Assembly (NCBI RefSeq): GCF_932526225.1
Contig: NC_064046.1
Location: forward strand, 15,141,408-15,205,407
Length of the DNA: 64,000 bases
Direction: 5' to 3'
From: Nematostella vectensis
Taxonomy: Eukaryota; Cnidaria; Anthozoa; Actiniaria; Edwardsiidae
Positions 28,501 through 42,936 of this stretch are shown piece after piece. The stretch's first letter is position 1. Each line of letters starts with the position of its first letter. Made by a program: the position numbers and the translations under genes. Under the pieces are notes generated by a model that was not told the DNA's origin, ran no database searches, and saw only the letters and a list, made by a program, of their open reading frames with translations.

Positions 28501-31500
28501 GTCATGACACACCAAGAACAGTATAATTAAGTATCGATATTTAAAAAAAAAATTAAGAACAAAAAATAGGCTATCAGCGGGAATCGAACCCGGGTCGCTG
28601 CGTTAGTAGTCAAGTGCCCGCAACGAAAGACTAACGTGGCATTGCTGAAGGGAATTGAAATGAAAATTATTTTTAATACTATTGGTATCGTAAACTATCC
28701 CAAGCAAAGTCACCATCGGACTGGAGGTTACATTCGGGAAAAGCTTCAGGGTTACATTCGGGAATTTGTTTTACGAGTGTAACCACCAAAAGGTTACAAT
28801 CGATAATTTTTTTTCCGAATGTAAATTCCAAAAAGTAACATTAGGAAACATAAAACAGTATACTCGGAAAAAAAGGTATATCAATCTATCGAGCGCTATG
28901 CTCTATTTTAGAATCTACTTAATCAAGTTATCCAAAGAATCTAGTTAGTTCTTGTGTGCATAAAATATGTACAGGATCCTGAACAAAGCATGAGCACATC
29001 AAAGATGATGAGAGTACATAAAAATGTCCCTATACCTTCTTTTTATGTCATGACACACCCAGAACAGTATATTTAAGTATCGATATTTAAAAAAATAATA
29101 AAGAAAAAAAATAGGCTATCAGCGGGAATCGAACCCGGGTCGCTGCGTTAGTAGTCAAGTGCCCGCAACGAAAGACTAACGTGGCATTGCTGAAGGGAAT
29201 TTTAATGAAAATTACTTTTAATACTATTGGTATCGTAAACTATCCCAAGCAAAGTCACCATCGGACTGGAGGTTACATTCGGGAAAAGCTTCAGGATTAC
29301 ATTCGGGAATTTGTTTTACGAGAGTAACCTCCAAAAGGTTACAATCGATAATTTTTTTACCGAATGTAAATTCCAAAAAGTAACATTAGGAAAAATAAAA
29401 CAGTATACTCGGAAAAAAAGGTATATCAATCTATCGAGCGCTATGCTCTATGTTAGAATCTACTTAATCAAGTTATCCAAGGAATCTAGTTAGTTCTTGT
29501 GTTCATAAAATATGTACAGGATCCTGAACAAAGCGTGAGCACATCAAAGATGCTGAGAGTACAAAAAAATGTCCCTATACCTTCTTTTTATGTCATGACA
29601 CACCCAGAACAGTATAATTAAATATCGATATTTTAAAAAAAAATAAAGAAAAAAAAATAGGCTATCAGCGGGAATCGAACCCGGGTGGCTGCGTTAGTAG
29701 TCAAGTGCCCGCAACGAAAGACTAACGTGGCATTGCTGAAGGGAATTGTAATGAAAATTACTTTTAATACTATTGGTATCGTAAACTATCCCAAGCAAAG
29801 TCACCATCGGACTGGAGGTTACATTCGGGAAAAGCTTCAGGGTTACATTCGGGAATTTGTTTTACGAGTGTAACCTCCAAAAGGTTACAATCGATAAATT
29901 TTTTTACGAATGTAAATTCCAAAAAGTAACATTAGGAAAAATAAAACAGTATACTCGGAAAAAAAGGTATATCAATCTATCGAGCGCCATGCTCTATGTT
30001 AGAATCTACTTAATCAAGTTATTCAAGGAATCTAGTTAGTTCTTGTGTGCATAAAATATGTACAGGATCCTGAACAAAGCATGAGCACATCAAAGATGCT
30101 GAGAGTACATAAAAATGTCCCTATACCTTCTTTTTATGTCATGACACACCAAGAACAGTATAATTAAGTATCGATATTTAAAAAAAAAATAAAGAAAAAA
30201 AAAAATAGGCTATCAGCGGGAATCGAACCCAGGTCGCTGCGTTAGTAGTCAAGTGCCCGCAACGAAAGACTAACGTGGTATTGCTGAAGGGAATTGCAAT
30301 GAAAATTACTTTTAATACTATTGGTATCGTAAACTATCCCAAGCAAAGTCACCATCGGGCTGGAGGTTACATTCGGGAAAAGCTTCAGGGTTACATTCGG
30401 GAATTTGTTTTACGAGTGTAACCTCCAAAAGGTTACAATCGATAGTTTTTTTTTTCGAATGTAAATTCCAAAAAGTAACATTAGGAAAAATAAAACAGTA
30501 TACTCGGAAAAAAAGGTATATCAATCTATCGAGCGCTATGCTCTTTGTTAGAATCTACTTAATCAAGTTATTCAAGGACTCTAGTTAGTTCTTGTGTGCA
30601 TAAAATATGTACAGGATCCTGAACAAAGCATGAGCACATCAAAGATGCTGAGAGTATAAAAATGTCCCTATACCTTCTTTTTATGTCATGACACACCAAG
30701 CACAGTATAATTATGTATCGATATTTAAAAAAAATAAAATAAAGTTAAAAAATAGGCTATCAGCGGGAATCGAACCCAGGTCGCTGCGTTAGTAGTCAAG
30801 TGCCCGCAACGAAAGTCTAACGTGGCATTGCTGAAGGGAATTGCAATGAAAATTACTTTTAATACTATTGGTATCGTAAACTATCCCAAGCAAAGTCACC
30901 ATCGGGCTGGAGGTTACATTCGGGAAAAGCTTCAGGGTTACATTCGGGAATTTGTTTTACGAGTGTAACCTCCAAAAGGTTACAATCGATAGTTTTTTTT
31001 TTTCGAATGTAAATTCCAAAAAGTAACATTAGGAAAAATAAAACAGTATACTCGGAAAAAAAGGTATATCAATCTATCGAGCGCTATGCTCTATTTTAGA
31101 ATCTACTTAATCAAGTTATCCAAAGAATCTAGTTAGTTCTTGTGTGCATAAAATATGTACAGGATCCTGAACAAAGCATGAGCACATCAAAGATGATGAG
31201 AGTACATAAAAATGTCCCTATACCTTCTTTTTATGTCATGACACACCAAGAACAGTATAATTAAGTATCGATATTTAAAAAAAAAATAAAGAACAAAAAA
31301 AAGGGTTTTAGCGGGAATCGAACCCGGGTCGCTGCGTTAGTAGTCAAGTGCCCGCAACGAAAGACTAACGTGGCATTGCTGAAGGGAATTGTAATGAAAA
31401 TTACTTTTAATACTATTGGTATCGTAAACTATCCCAAGCAAAGTCACCATCGGACTGGAGGTTACATTCGGGAAAAGCTTCAGGGTTACATTCGGGAATT

Positions 31501-34500
31501 TGTTTTACGAGTGTAACCACCAAAAGGTTACAATCGATAGTTTTTTTTCGAATGTAAATTCCAAAAAGTAACATTAGGAAAAATAAAACAGTATACTCGG
31601 AAAAAAAGGTATATCAATCTATCGAGCGCTATGCTCTATTTTAGAATCTACCTAATCAAGTTATTCAAGGAATCTAGTTAGTTCTTGTGTGCATAAAATA
31701 TGTACAGGATCCTGAACAAAGCATGAGCACATCAAAGATGCTGAGAGTACATAAAAATGTCCCTATACCTTCTTTTTATGTCATGACACACCAAGAACAG
31801 TATAATTAAGTATCGATATTTAAAAAAAAAAATAAAGAAAAAAAAATAGGCTATCAGCGGGAATCGAAACCAGGTCGCTGCGTTAGTAGTCAAGTGCCCG
31901 CAACGAAAGACTAACGTGGCATTGCTGAAGAGAATTGCAATGAAAATTACTTTTAATACTATTGGTATCGTAAACTATCCCAAGCAAAGTCACCATCGGG
32001 CTGGAGGTTACATTCGGGAAAAGCTTCAGGGTTACATTCGGGAATTTGTTTTACGAGTGTAACCTCCAAAAGGTTACAATCGATAGTTTTTTTTTCGAAT
32101 GTAAATTCCTAAAAGTAACATTAGGAAAAATAAAACAGTATACTCGGAAAAAAAGGTATATCAATCTATCGAGCGCTATGCTCTATTTTAGAATCTACTT
32201 AATCAAGTTATTCATGGAATCTAGTTAGTTCTTGTGTGCATAAAATATGTACAGGATCCTGAACAAAGCATGAGCACATCAAAGACGCTGAGAGTGCATA
32301 AAAATGTCCCTATACCTTCTTTTTATGTCATGACACACCAAGAACAGTATCATTAAGTATCGATATTAAAAAAAAAAAAAAAAGAAAGAAAAAAAAATAG
32401 GCTATCAGCGGGAATCGAACCCAGGTCGCTGCGTTAGTAGTCAAGTGCCCGCAACGAAAGTCTAACGTGGCATTGCTGAAGGGAATTGCAATGAAAATTA
32501 CTTTTAATACTATTGGTATCGTAAACTATCCCAAGCAAAGTCACCATCGGGCTGGAGGTTACATTCGGGAAAAGCTTCAGGGTTACATTCGGGAATTTGT
32601 TTTACGAGTGTAACCTCCAAAAGGTTACAATCGATAGTTTTTTTTTTTCGAATGTAAATTCCAAAAAGTAACATTAGGAAAAATAAAACAGTATACTCGG
32701 AAAAAAAGGTATATCAATCTATCGAGCGCTATGCTCTATTTTAGAATCTACTTAATCAAGTTATCCAAAGAATCTAGTTAGTTCTTGTGTGCATAAAATA
32801 TGTACAGGATCCTGAACAAAGCATGAGCACATCAAAGATGCTGAGAGTACATAAAAATGTCCCTATACCTTCTTTTTATGTCATGACACACCAAGAACAG
32901 TATAATTAAGTATCGATATTTAAAAAAAAAAATAAAGAAAAAAAAAATAGGCTATCAGCGGGAATCGAAACCAGGTCGCTGCGTTAGTAGTCAAGTGCCC
33001 GCAACGAAAGACTAACGTGGCATTGCTGAAGGGAATTGTAATGAAAATTACTTTTAATACTATTGGTATCGTAAACTATCCCAAGCAAAGTCACCATCGG
33101 ACTGGAGGTTACATTCGGGAAAAGCTTCAGGGTTACATTCGGGAATTTGTTTTACGAGTGTAACCACCAAAAGGTTACAATCGATAATTTTTTTTCCGAA
33201 TGTAAATTCCAAAAAGTAACATTAGGAAAAATAAAGCAGTATACTCGGAAAAAAAGGTATATCAATCTATCGAGCGCTATGCTCTATGTTAGAATCTACT
33301 TAATCAAGTTATTCAAGGAATCTAGTTAGTTCTTCTGTGCATAAAATATGTACAGGATCCTGAACAAAGCATGAGCACATCAAAGATGCTGTGAGTACAT
33401 AAAAATGTCCCTATACCTTCTTTTTATGTCATGACACACCAAGAACAGTATAATTAAGTATCGATATTTAAAAAAAAAAATAAAGAAAAAAAAAAAGGCT
33501 ATCAGCGGGAATCTAACCCAGGTCGCTGCGTTGGTAGTCAAGTGCCCGCAACGAAAGACTAACGTGGCATTGCTGAAGGGAATTGCAATGAAAATTACTT
33601 TTAATACTATTGGTATCGTAAACTATCCCAAGCAAAGTCACCATCGGGCTGGAGGTTACATTCCGGAGAAGCTTCAGGGTTACATTCGGGATTTGTTTTA
33701 CGAGTGTAACCTCCAAAAGGTTACAATCGATAGTTTTTTTTCGAATGTAAATTCCAAAAAGTAACATTAGGAAAAATAAAACAGTATACTCGGAAAAAAA
33801 GGTATATCAATCTATCGAGCGCTATGCTCTATTTTAGAATCTACTTAATCAAGTTATTCAAGGAATCTAGTTAGTTCTTGTGTGCATAAAATATGTACAG
33901 GATCCTGAACAAAGCATGAGCACATCAAAGATGCTGAGAGTACATAAAAATGTCCCTATACCTTCTTTTTATGTCATGACACACCAAGAACAGTATAATT
34001 AAGTATCGATATTTAAAAAAAAAATAAAGAACAAAAAATAGGCTATCAGCGGGAATCAAACCCGGGTCGCTGCGTTAGTAGTCAAGTGCCCGCAACGAAA
34101 GACTAACGTGGCATTGCTGAAGGGAATTGAAATGAAAATTATTTTTAATACTATTGGTATCGTAAACTATCCCAAGCAAAGTCACCATCGGACTGGAGGT
34201 TACATTCGGGAAAAGCTTCAGGGTTACATTCGGGAATTTGTTTTACGAGTGTAACCACCAAAAGGTTACAATCGATAATTTTTTTTCCGAATGTAAATTC
34301 CAAAAAGTAACATTAGGAAACATAAAACAGTATACTCGGAAAAAAAGGTATATCAATCTATCGAGCGCTATGCTCTATTTTAGAATCTACTTAATCAAGT
34401 TATCCAAAGAATCTAGTTAGTTCTTGTGTGCATAAAATATGTACAGGATCCTGAACAAAGCATGAGCACATCAAAGATGATGAGAGTACATAAAAATGTC

Positions 34501-37500
34501 CCTATACCTTCTTTTTATGTCATGACACACCCAGAACAGTATATTTAAGTATCGATATTTAAAAAAATAATAAAGAAAAAAAATAGGCTATCAGCGGGAA
34601 TCGAACCCGGGTCGCTGCGTTAGTAGTCAAGTGCCCGCAACGAAAGACTAACGTGGCATTGCTGAAGGGAATTTTAATGAAAATTACTTTTAATACTATT
34701 GGTATCGTAAACTATCCCAAGCAAAGTCACCATCGGACTGGAGGTTACATTCGGGAAAAGCTTCAGGATTACATTCGGGAATTTGTTTTACGAGAGTAAC
34801 CTCCAAAAGGTTACAATCGATAATTTTTTTACCGAATGTAAATTCCAAAAAGTAACATTAGGAAAAATAAAACAGTATACTCGGAAAAAAAGGTATATCA
34901 ATCTATCGAGCGCTATGCTCTATGTTAGAATCTACTTAATCAAGTTATCCAAGGAATCTAGTTAGTTCTTGTGTTCATAAAATATGTACAGGATCCTGAA
35001 CAAAGCATGAGCACATCAAAGATGCTGAGAGTACAAAAAAATGTCCCTATACCTTCTTTTTATGTCATGACACACCCAGAACAGTATAATTAAATATCGA
35101 TATTTTAAAAAAAAATAAAGAAAAAAAAATAGGCTATCAGCGGGAATCGAACCCGGGTGGCTGCGTTAGTAGTCAAGTGCCCGCAACGAAAGACTAACGT
35201 GGCATTGCTGAAGGGAATTGTAATGAAAATTACTTTTAATACTATTGGTATCGTAAACTATCCCAAGCAAAGTCACCATCGGACTGGAGGTTACATTCGG
35301 GAAAAGCTTCAGGGTTACATTCGGGAATTTGTTTTACGAGTGTAACCTCCAAAAGGTTACAATCGATAAATTTTTTTACGAATGTAAATTCCAAAAAGTA
35401 ACATTAGGAAAAATAAAACAGTATACTCGGAAAAAAAGGTATATCAATCTATCGAGCGCCATGCTCTATGTTAGAATCTACTTAATCAAGTTATTCAAGG
35501 AATCTAGTTAGTTCTTGTGTGCATAAAATATGTACAGGATCCTGAACAAAGCATGAGCACATCAAAGATGCTGAGAGTACATAAAAATGTCCCTATACCT
35601 TCTTTTTATGTCATGACACACCAAGAACAGTATAATTAAGTATCGATATTTAAAAAAAAAATAAAGAAAAAAAAAAATAGGCTATCAGCGGGAATCGAAC
35701 CCAGGTCGCTGCGTTAGTAGTCAAGTGCCCGCAACGAAAGACTAACGTGGTATTGCTGAAGGGAATTGCAATGAAAATTACTTTTAATACTATTGGTATC
35801 GTAAACTATCCCAAGCAAAGTCACCATCGGGCTGGAGGTTACATTCGGGAAAAGCTTCAGGGTTACATTCGGGAATTTGTTTTACGAGTGTAACCTCCAA
35901 AAGGTTACAATCGATAGTTTTTTTTTTCGAATGTAAATTCCAAAAAGTAACATTAGGAAAAATAAAACAGTATACTCGGAAAAAAAGGTATATCAATCTA
36001 TCGAGCGCTATGCTCTTTGTTAGAATCTACTTAATCAAGTTATTCAAGGACTCTAGTTAGTTCTTGTGTGCATAAAATATGTACAGGATCCTGAACAAAG
36101 CATGAGCACATCAAAGATGCTGAGAGTATAAAAATGTCCCTATACCTTCTTTTTATGTCATGACACACCAAGCACAGTATAATTATGTATCGATATTTAA
36201 AAAAAATAAAATAAAGTTAAAAAATAGGCTATCAGCGGGAATCGAACCCAGGTCGCTGAGTTAGTAGTCAAGTGCCCGCAACGAAAGTCTAACGTGGCAT
36301 TGCTGAAGGGAATTGCAATGAAAATTACTTTTAATACTATTGGTATCGTAAACTATCCCAAGCAAAGTCACCATCGGGCTGGAGGTTACATTCGGGAAAA
36401 GCTTCAGGGTTACATTCGGGAATTTGTTTTACGAGTGTAACCTCCAAAAGGTTACAATCGATAGTTTTTTTTTTTCGAATGTAAATTCCAAAAAGTAACA
36501 TTAGGAAAAATAAAACAGTATACTCGGAAAAAAAGGTATATCAATCTATCGAGCGCTATGCTCTATTTTAGAATCTACTTAATCAAGTTATCCAAAGAAT
36601 CTAGTTAGTTCTTGTGTGCATAAAATATGTACAGGATCCTGAACAAAGCATGAGCACATCAAAGATGATGAGAGTACATAAAAATGTCCCTATACCTTCT
36701 TTTTATGTCATGACACACCAAGAACAGTATAATTAAGTATCGATATTTAAAAAAAAAATAAAGAACAAAAAAAAGGGTTTTAGCGGGAATCGAACCCGGG
36801 TCGCTGCGTTAGTAGTCAAGTGCCCGCAACGAAAGACTAACGTGGCATTGCTGAAGGGAATTGTAATGAAAATTACTTTTAATACTATTGGTATCGTAAA
36901 CTATCCCAAGCAAAGTCACCATCGGACTGGAGGTTACATTCGGGAAAAGCTTCAGGGTTACATTCGGGAATTTGTTTTACGAGTGTAACCACCAAAAGGT
37001 TACAATCGATAATTTTTTTTCCGAATGTAAATTCCAAAAAGTAACATTAGGAAAAATAAAGCAGTATACTCGGAAAAAAAGGTATATCAATCTATCGAGC
37101 GCTATGCTCTATGTTAGAATCTACTTAATCAAGTTATTCAAGGAATCTAGTTAGTTCTTGTGTGCATAAAATATGTACAGGATCCTGAACAAAGCATGAG
37201 CACATCAAAGATGCTGTGAGTACATAAAAATGTCCCTATACCTTCTTTTTATGTCATGACACACCAAGAACAGTATAATTAAGTATCGATATTTAAAAAA
37301 AAAAATAAAGAAAAAAAAATAGGCTATCAGCGGTAATCTAACCCAGGTCGATGCGTTGGTAGTCAAGTGCCCGCAACGAAAGACTAACGTGGCATTGCTG
37401 AAGGGAATTGCAATGAAAATTACTTTTAATACTATTGGTATCGTAAACTATCCCAAGCAAAGTCACCATCGGGCTGGAGGTTACATTCGGGAGAAGCTTC
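22600..37500. repeat. Higher-order repeat: nested 7- and 17-monomer duplications
   Basis: A 7-monomer block of about 3825 bp occurs at 23850-27674, 27675-31499 and 33147-36971. The span from about 22.6 to 28.2 kb recurs at about 31.9 to 37.5 kb with an offset of about 9297 bp (17 monomers). Markers include TTCATGGAATC (22914, 32213), CATTCCGGAGAAGC (24362, 28187, 33659), TTTACCGAATG (25528, 29353, 34825) and GGGTTTTAGCGGG (27478, 31303, 36775). Single differences sort copies: TTCTTCTGTGC is shared by the first and third blocks, GGTAATCTAACCC by the second and the partial fourth. Confidence 0.8.
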
Positions 37501-40500
37501 AGGGTTACATTCGGGAATTTGTTTTACGAGTGTAACCTCCAAAAGGTTACAATCGATAGTTTTTTTTCGAATGTAAATTCCAAAAAGTAACATTAGGAAA
37601 AATAAAACAGTATACTCGGAAAAAAAGGTATATAAATCTATCGAGCGCTATGCTCTATTTTAGAATCTACTTAATCAAGTTATTCAAGGAATCTAGTTAG
37701 TTCTTGTGTGCATAAAATATGTACAGGATCCTGAACAAAGCATGAGCACATCAAAGATGCTGAGAGTACATAAAAATGTCCCTATACCTTCTTTTTATGT
37801 CATGACACACCAAGAACAGTATAATTAAGTATCGATATTTAAAAAAAAAATAAAGAACAAAAAAGAGGCTATCAGCGGGAATCGAACCCGGGTCGCTGCG
37901 TTAGTAGTCAAGTGCCCGCAACGAAAGACTAACGTGGCATTGCTGAAGGGAATTGTAATGAAAATTATTTTTAATACTATTGGTATCGTAAACTATCCCA
38001 AGCAAAGTCACCATCGGACTGGAGGTTACATTCGGGAAAAGCTTCAGGGTTACATTCGGGAATTTGTTTTACGAGTGTAACCACCAAAAGGTTACAATCG
38101 ATAATTTTTTTTCCGAATGTAAATTCCAAAAAGTAACATTAGGAAACATAAAACAGTATACTCGGAAAAAAAGGTATATCAATCTATCGAGCGCTATGCT
38201 CTATGTTAGAATCTACTTAATCAAGTTATTCAAGGAATCTAGTTAGTTCTTGTGTGCATAAAATATGTACAGGATCCTGAACAAAGCATGAGCACATCAA
38301 AGATGCTGTGAGTACATAAAAATGTCCCTATACCTTCTTTTTATGTCATGACACACCAAGAACAGTATAATTAAGTATCGATATTTAAAAAAAAAAATAA
38401 AGAAAAAAAAATAGGCTATCAGCGGTAATCTAACCCAGGTCGCTGCGTTGGTAGTCAAGTGCCCGCAACGAAAGACTAACGTGGCATTGCTGAAGGGAAT
38501 TGCAATGAAAATTACTTTTAATACTATTGGTATCGTAAACTATCCCAAGCAAAGTCACCATCGGGCTGGAGGTTACATTCGGGAAAAGCTTCAGGGTTAC
38601 ATTCGGGAATTTGTTTTACGAGTGTAACCTCCAAAAGGTTACAATCGATAGTTTTTTTTTCGAATGTAAATTCCAAAAAGTAACATTAGGAAACATAAAA
38701 CAGTATACTCGGAAAAAAAGGTATATCAATCTATCGAGCGCTATGCTCTATTTTAGAATCTACTTAATCAAGTTATTCAAGGAATCTAGTTAGTTCTTGT
38801 GTGCATAAAATATGTACAGGATCCTGAACAAAGCATGAGCACATCAAAGATGCTGAGAGTACATAAAAATGTCCCTATACCTTCTTTTTATGTCATGACA
38901 CACCAAGAACAGTATTATTATGTATCGATATTTAAAAAAAAAAAATAAAGAAAAAAAATAGGCTATCAGCGGGAATCGAACCCAGGTCGCTGCGTTAGTA
39001 GTCAAGTGCCCGCAACGAAAGACTAACGTGGCATTAGTGAAGGGAATTGCAATGAAAATTACTTTTAATACTATTGGTATCGTAAACTATCCCAAGCAAA
39101 GTCACCATCGGGCTGGAGGTTACATTCGGGAAAAGCTTCAGGGTTACATTCGGGAATTTGTTTTACGAGTGTAACCTCCAAAAGGTTACAATCGATAGTT
39201 TTTTTTTTCGAATGTAAATTCCAAAAAGTAACATTAGGAAAAATAAAACAGTATACTCGGAAAAAAAGGTATATCAATCTATCGAGCGCTATGCTCTATT
39301 TTAGAATCTACTTAATCAAGTTATTCAAGGAATCTAGTTAGTTCTTGTGTGCATAAAATATGTACTGGATCCTGAACAAAGCATGAGCACATCAAAGACG
39401 CTGAGAGTACATAAAAATGTCCCTATACCTTCTTTTTATGTTATGACACACCAAGAACAGTATTATTAAGTATCGATATTTAAAAAAAAAAATAAAGAAA
39501 AAAAATAGGCTATCAGCGGGAATCGAACCCAGGTCGCTGCGTTAGTAGTCAAGTGCCCGCAACGAAAGACTAACGTGGCATTGCTGAAGGGAATTGCAAT
39601 GAAAATTACTTTTAATACTATTGGTATCGTAAACTATCCCAAGCAAAGTCATCATCGGGCTGGAGGTTACATTCGGGAAAAGCTTCAGGGTTACATTCGG
39701 GAATTTGTTTTACGAGTGTAACCTCCAAAAGGTTACAATCGATAGTTTTTTTTTTCGAATGTAAATTCCAAAAAGTAACATTAGGAAAAATAAAACAGTA
39801 TACTCGGAAAAAAAGGTATATCAATCTATCGAGCGCTATGCTCTATTTTAGAATCTACTTAATCAAGTTATCCAAAGAATCTAGTTAGTTCTTGTGTGCA
39901 TAAAATATGTACAGGATCCTGAACAAAGCATGAGCACATCAAAGATGATGAGAGTACATAAAAATGTCCCTATACCTTCTTTTTATGTCATGACACACCA
40001 AGAACAGTATAATTAATTATCGATATTTAAAAAAAAAAATAAAGAACAAAAAATAGGCTATCAGCGGGAATCGAACCCGGGTCGCTGCGTTAGTAGTCAA
40101 GTGCCCGCAACGAAAGACTAACGTGGCATTGCTGAAGGGAATTGTAATAAATTACTTTTAATACTATTGGTATCGTAAACTATCCCAAGCAAAGTCACCA
40201 TCGGACTGGAGGTTACATTCGGGAAAAGCTTCAGGGTTACATTCGGGAATTTGTTTTACGAGTGTAACCTCCAAAAGGTTACAATCGATAGTTTTTTTTT
40301 TTCGAATGTAAATTCCAAAAAGTAACATTAGGAAAAATAAAACAGTATACTCGGAAAAAAAGGTATATCAATCTATCGAGCGCTATGCTCTATTTTAGAA
40401 TCTACTTAATCAAGTTATTCAAGGAATCTAGTTAGTTCTTGTGTGCATAAAATATGTACAGGAACCTGAACAAAGCATGAGCACATCAAAGACGCTGAGA

Positions 40501-42936
40501 GTACATAAAAATGTCCCTATACCTTCTTTTTATGTCATGACACACCAAGAACAGTATTATTAAGTATCGATATTTAAAAAAAAATAAAGAAAAAAAATAG
40601 GCTATCAGCGGGAATCGAACCCAGGTCGCTGCGTTAGTAGTCAAGTGCCCGCAACGAAAGACTAACGTGGCATTGCTGAAGGGAATTGTAATGAAAATTA
40701 CTTTTAATACTATTGGTATCGTAAACTATCTCAAGCAAATAGAGAAGTCACCATCGGGCTGGAGGTTACATTCGGAAAAGCTTCAGGGTTACATTCGGGA
40801 ATTTGTTTTACGAGTGTAACCTCCAAAAGGTTACAATCGATAATTTTTTTTCCAAATGTAAATTCCAAAAGGTAACATTAGGAAAAATAAAACAGTATAC
40901 TCGGAAAAAAAGGTATATCAATCTAGCGAGCGCTATGCTCTATGTTAGAATCTACTTAATCAAGTTATCCAAGGAATCTAGTTAGTTCTTGTGTGCATAA
41001 AATATGTACATGATCCTGAACAAAGCATGAGCACATCAAAGATGCTGAGAGTACATAAAAATGTCCCTATACCTTCTTTTTATGTCATGACACACCAAGA
41101 ACAGTATAATTAAGTATCGATATTTAAAAAAAAAATAAAGAAAAAAAAATAGGCTATCAGCGGGAATCGAACCCAGGTCGCTGCGTTAGTAGTCAAGTGC
41201 CCGCAACGAAAGACTAACGTGGCATTGCTGAAGGGAATTGTAATGAAAATTACTTTTAATACTATTGGTATCGTAAACTATCCCAAGAAAAGTCAACATC
41301 GGACTGGAGGTTACATTAGGGAAAAGCTTTAGGGTTACATTCGGGAATTTGTTTTACGAGTGTAACCTCCAAAAGGTTACAATCGATATTTTTTTCCTGA
41401 ATGTAAATTCCAAAAAGTAACATTAGGAAAAATAAAACAGTATATTAGGAAAAAAAGGTATATCAATCTATCGAGCGCTATGCTCTATGTTAGAATCTAC
41501 TTAATCAATTTATCCAAGGAATCTAGTTAATTCTTGTGTGCATAAAATATGTACAGGATCCTGAACAAAGCATGAGCACATCAAAGATGCTGAGAGTACA
41601 TAAAAATGTCCCTATACCTTCTTTTTATGTCATGACACACCAAGAACAGTATAATTAAGTATCGATATTTAAAAAAAAAATAAAGAAAAAAAAATAGGCT
41701 ATCAGCGGGAATCGAACCCGGGTCGCTGCGTTAGTAGTCAAGTGCCCGCAACGAAAGACTAACGTGGCATTGCTGAAGGGAATTGTAATGAAAATTACTT
41801 TTAATACTATTGGTATCGTAAATTATCCCAAGCAAAGTCACCATCGGACTGGAGGTTACATTCGGGAAAAGCTTCAGGGTTACATTCGGGAATTTGTTTT
41901 ACGAGTGTAACCTCCAAAAGGTTACAATCGATTATTTTTTATCCGAATGTAAATTCCAAAAAGTAACATTAGGAAAAATAAAACAGTATACTCGGAAAAA
42001 AAGGTATATCAATCTATCGAGCGCTATGCTCTATCTTAGAATCTACTTAATCAAGTTATTCAAGGAATCTAGTTAGTTCTTGTGTGCATAAAATATGTAC
42101 AGGATCCTGAACAAAGCATGAGCACATCAAAGATGCTGAGAGTACATAAAAATGTCAGTATACCTTCTTTTTATGTCATGACACACCAAGAACAGTATAA
42201 TTAAGTATCGATATTAAAAAAAAAAATAATAAAGAAAAAAAAATAGGCTATCAGCGGGAATCGAACCCGGGTAGCTGCGTTAGTAGTCAAGTGCCCGCAA
42301 CGAAAGACTAACGTGGCATTGCTGAAAGGAATTGTAATGAAAATTACTTTTAATACTATTGGTATCGTAAACTATCCCAAGCAAAGTCACCATCGGGCTG
42401 GAGGTTACATTCGGGAAAAGCTTCAGGGTTACATTCGGGAATTTGTTTTACGAGTGTAACCTCCAAAAGGTTACAATCGATAATTTTTTTTCCGAATGTG
42501 AATTCCAAAAAGTAACATTAGGAAAAATAAAACAGTATACTCGGAAAAAAAGGTATATCAATCTATCGAGCGCTATGCTCTATGTTAGAATCTTTTTAAT
42601 CAAGTTATTCAAGGAATCTAGTTAGTTCTTGTGTGCATAAAATATGTACAGGATCCTGAACAAAGCATGAGCACATCAAAGATGCTGAGAGTACATAAAA
42701 ATGTCAGTATTCCTTCTTTTATGTCATGACACACCAAGAACAGTATAATTAAGTATCGATATTAAAAAAATAAAATAAAGAAAAAAAAAATAGGCTATCA
42801 GCGGGAATCGAACCCGGGTCGCTGCGTTAGTAGTCAAGTGCCCGCAACGAAAGACTAACGTGGCATTGCTGAAAGGAATTGTAATGAAAATTACTTTGAA
42901 TACTATTGGTATCGTAAACTATCCCAAGCAAAGTCA

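Noticed and set aside
41041-41200. Hammerhead ribozyme, as found in some animal satellites
   Set aside because: A CTGANGA core with GAAA in the right order was not found on either strand of the consensus. CTGAGAG and CTGATAG are only near matches.
41850-41916. CENP-B box in the motif cluster
   Set aside because: TTCG is present, but the required A and CGGG at the fixed spacing are not.
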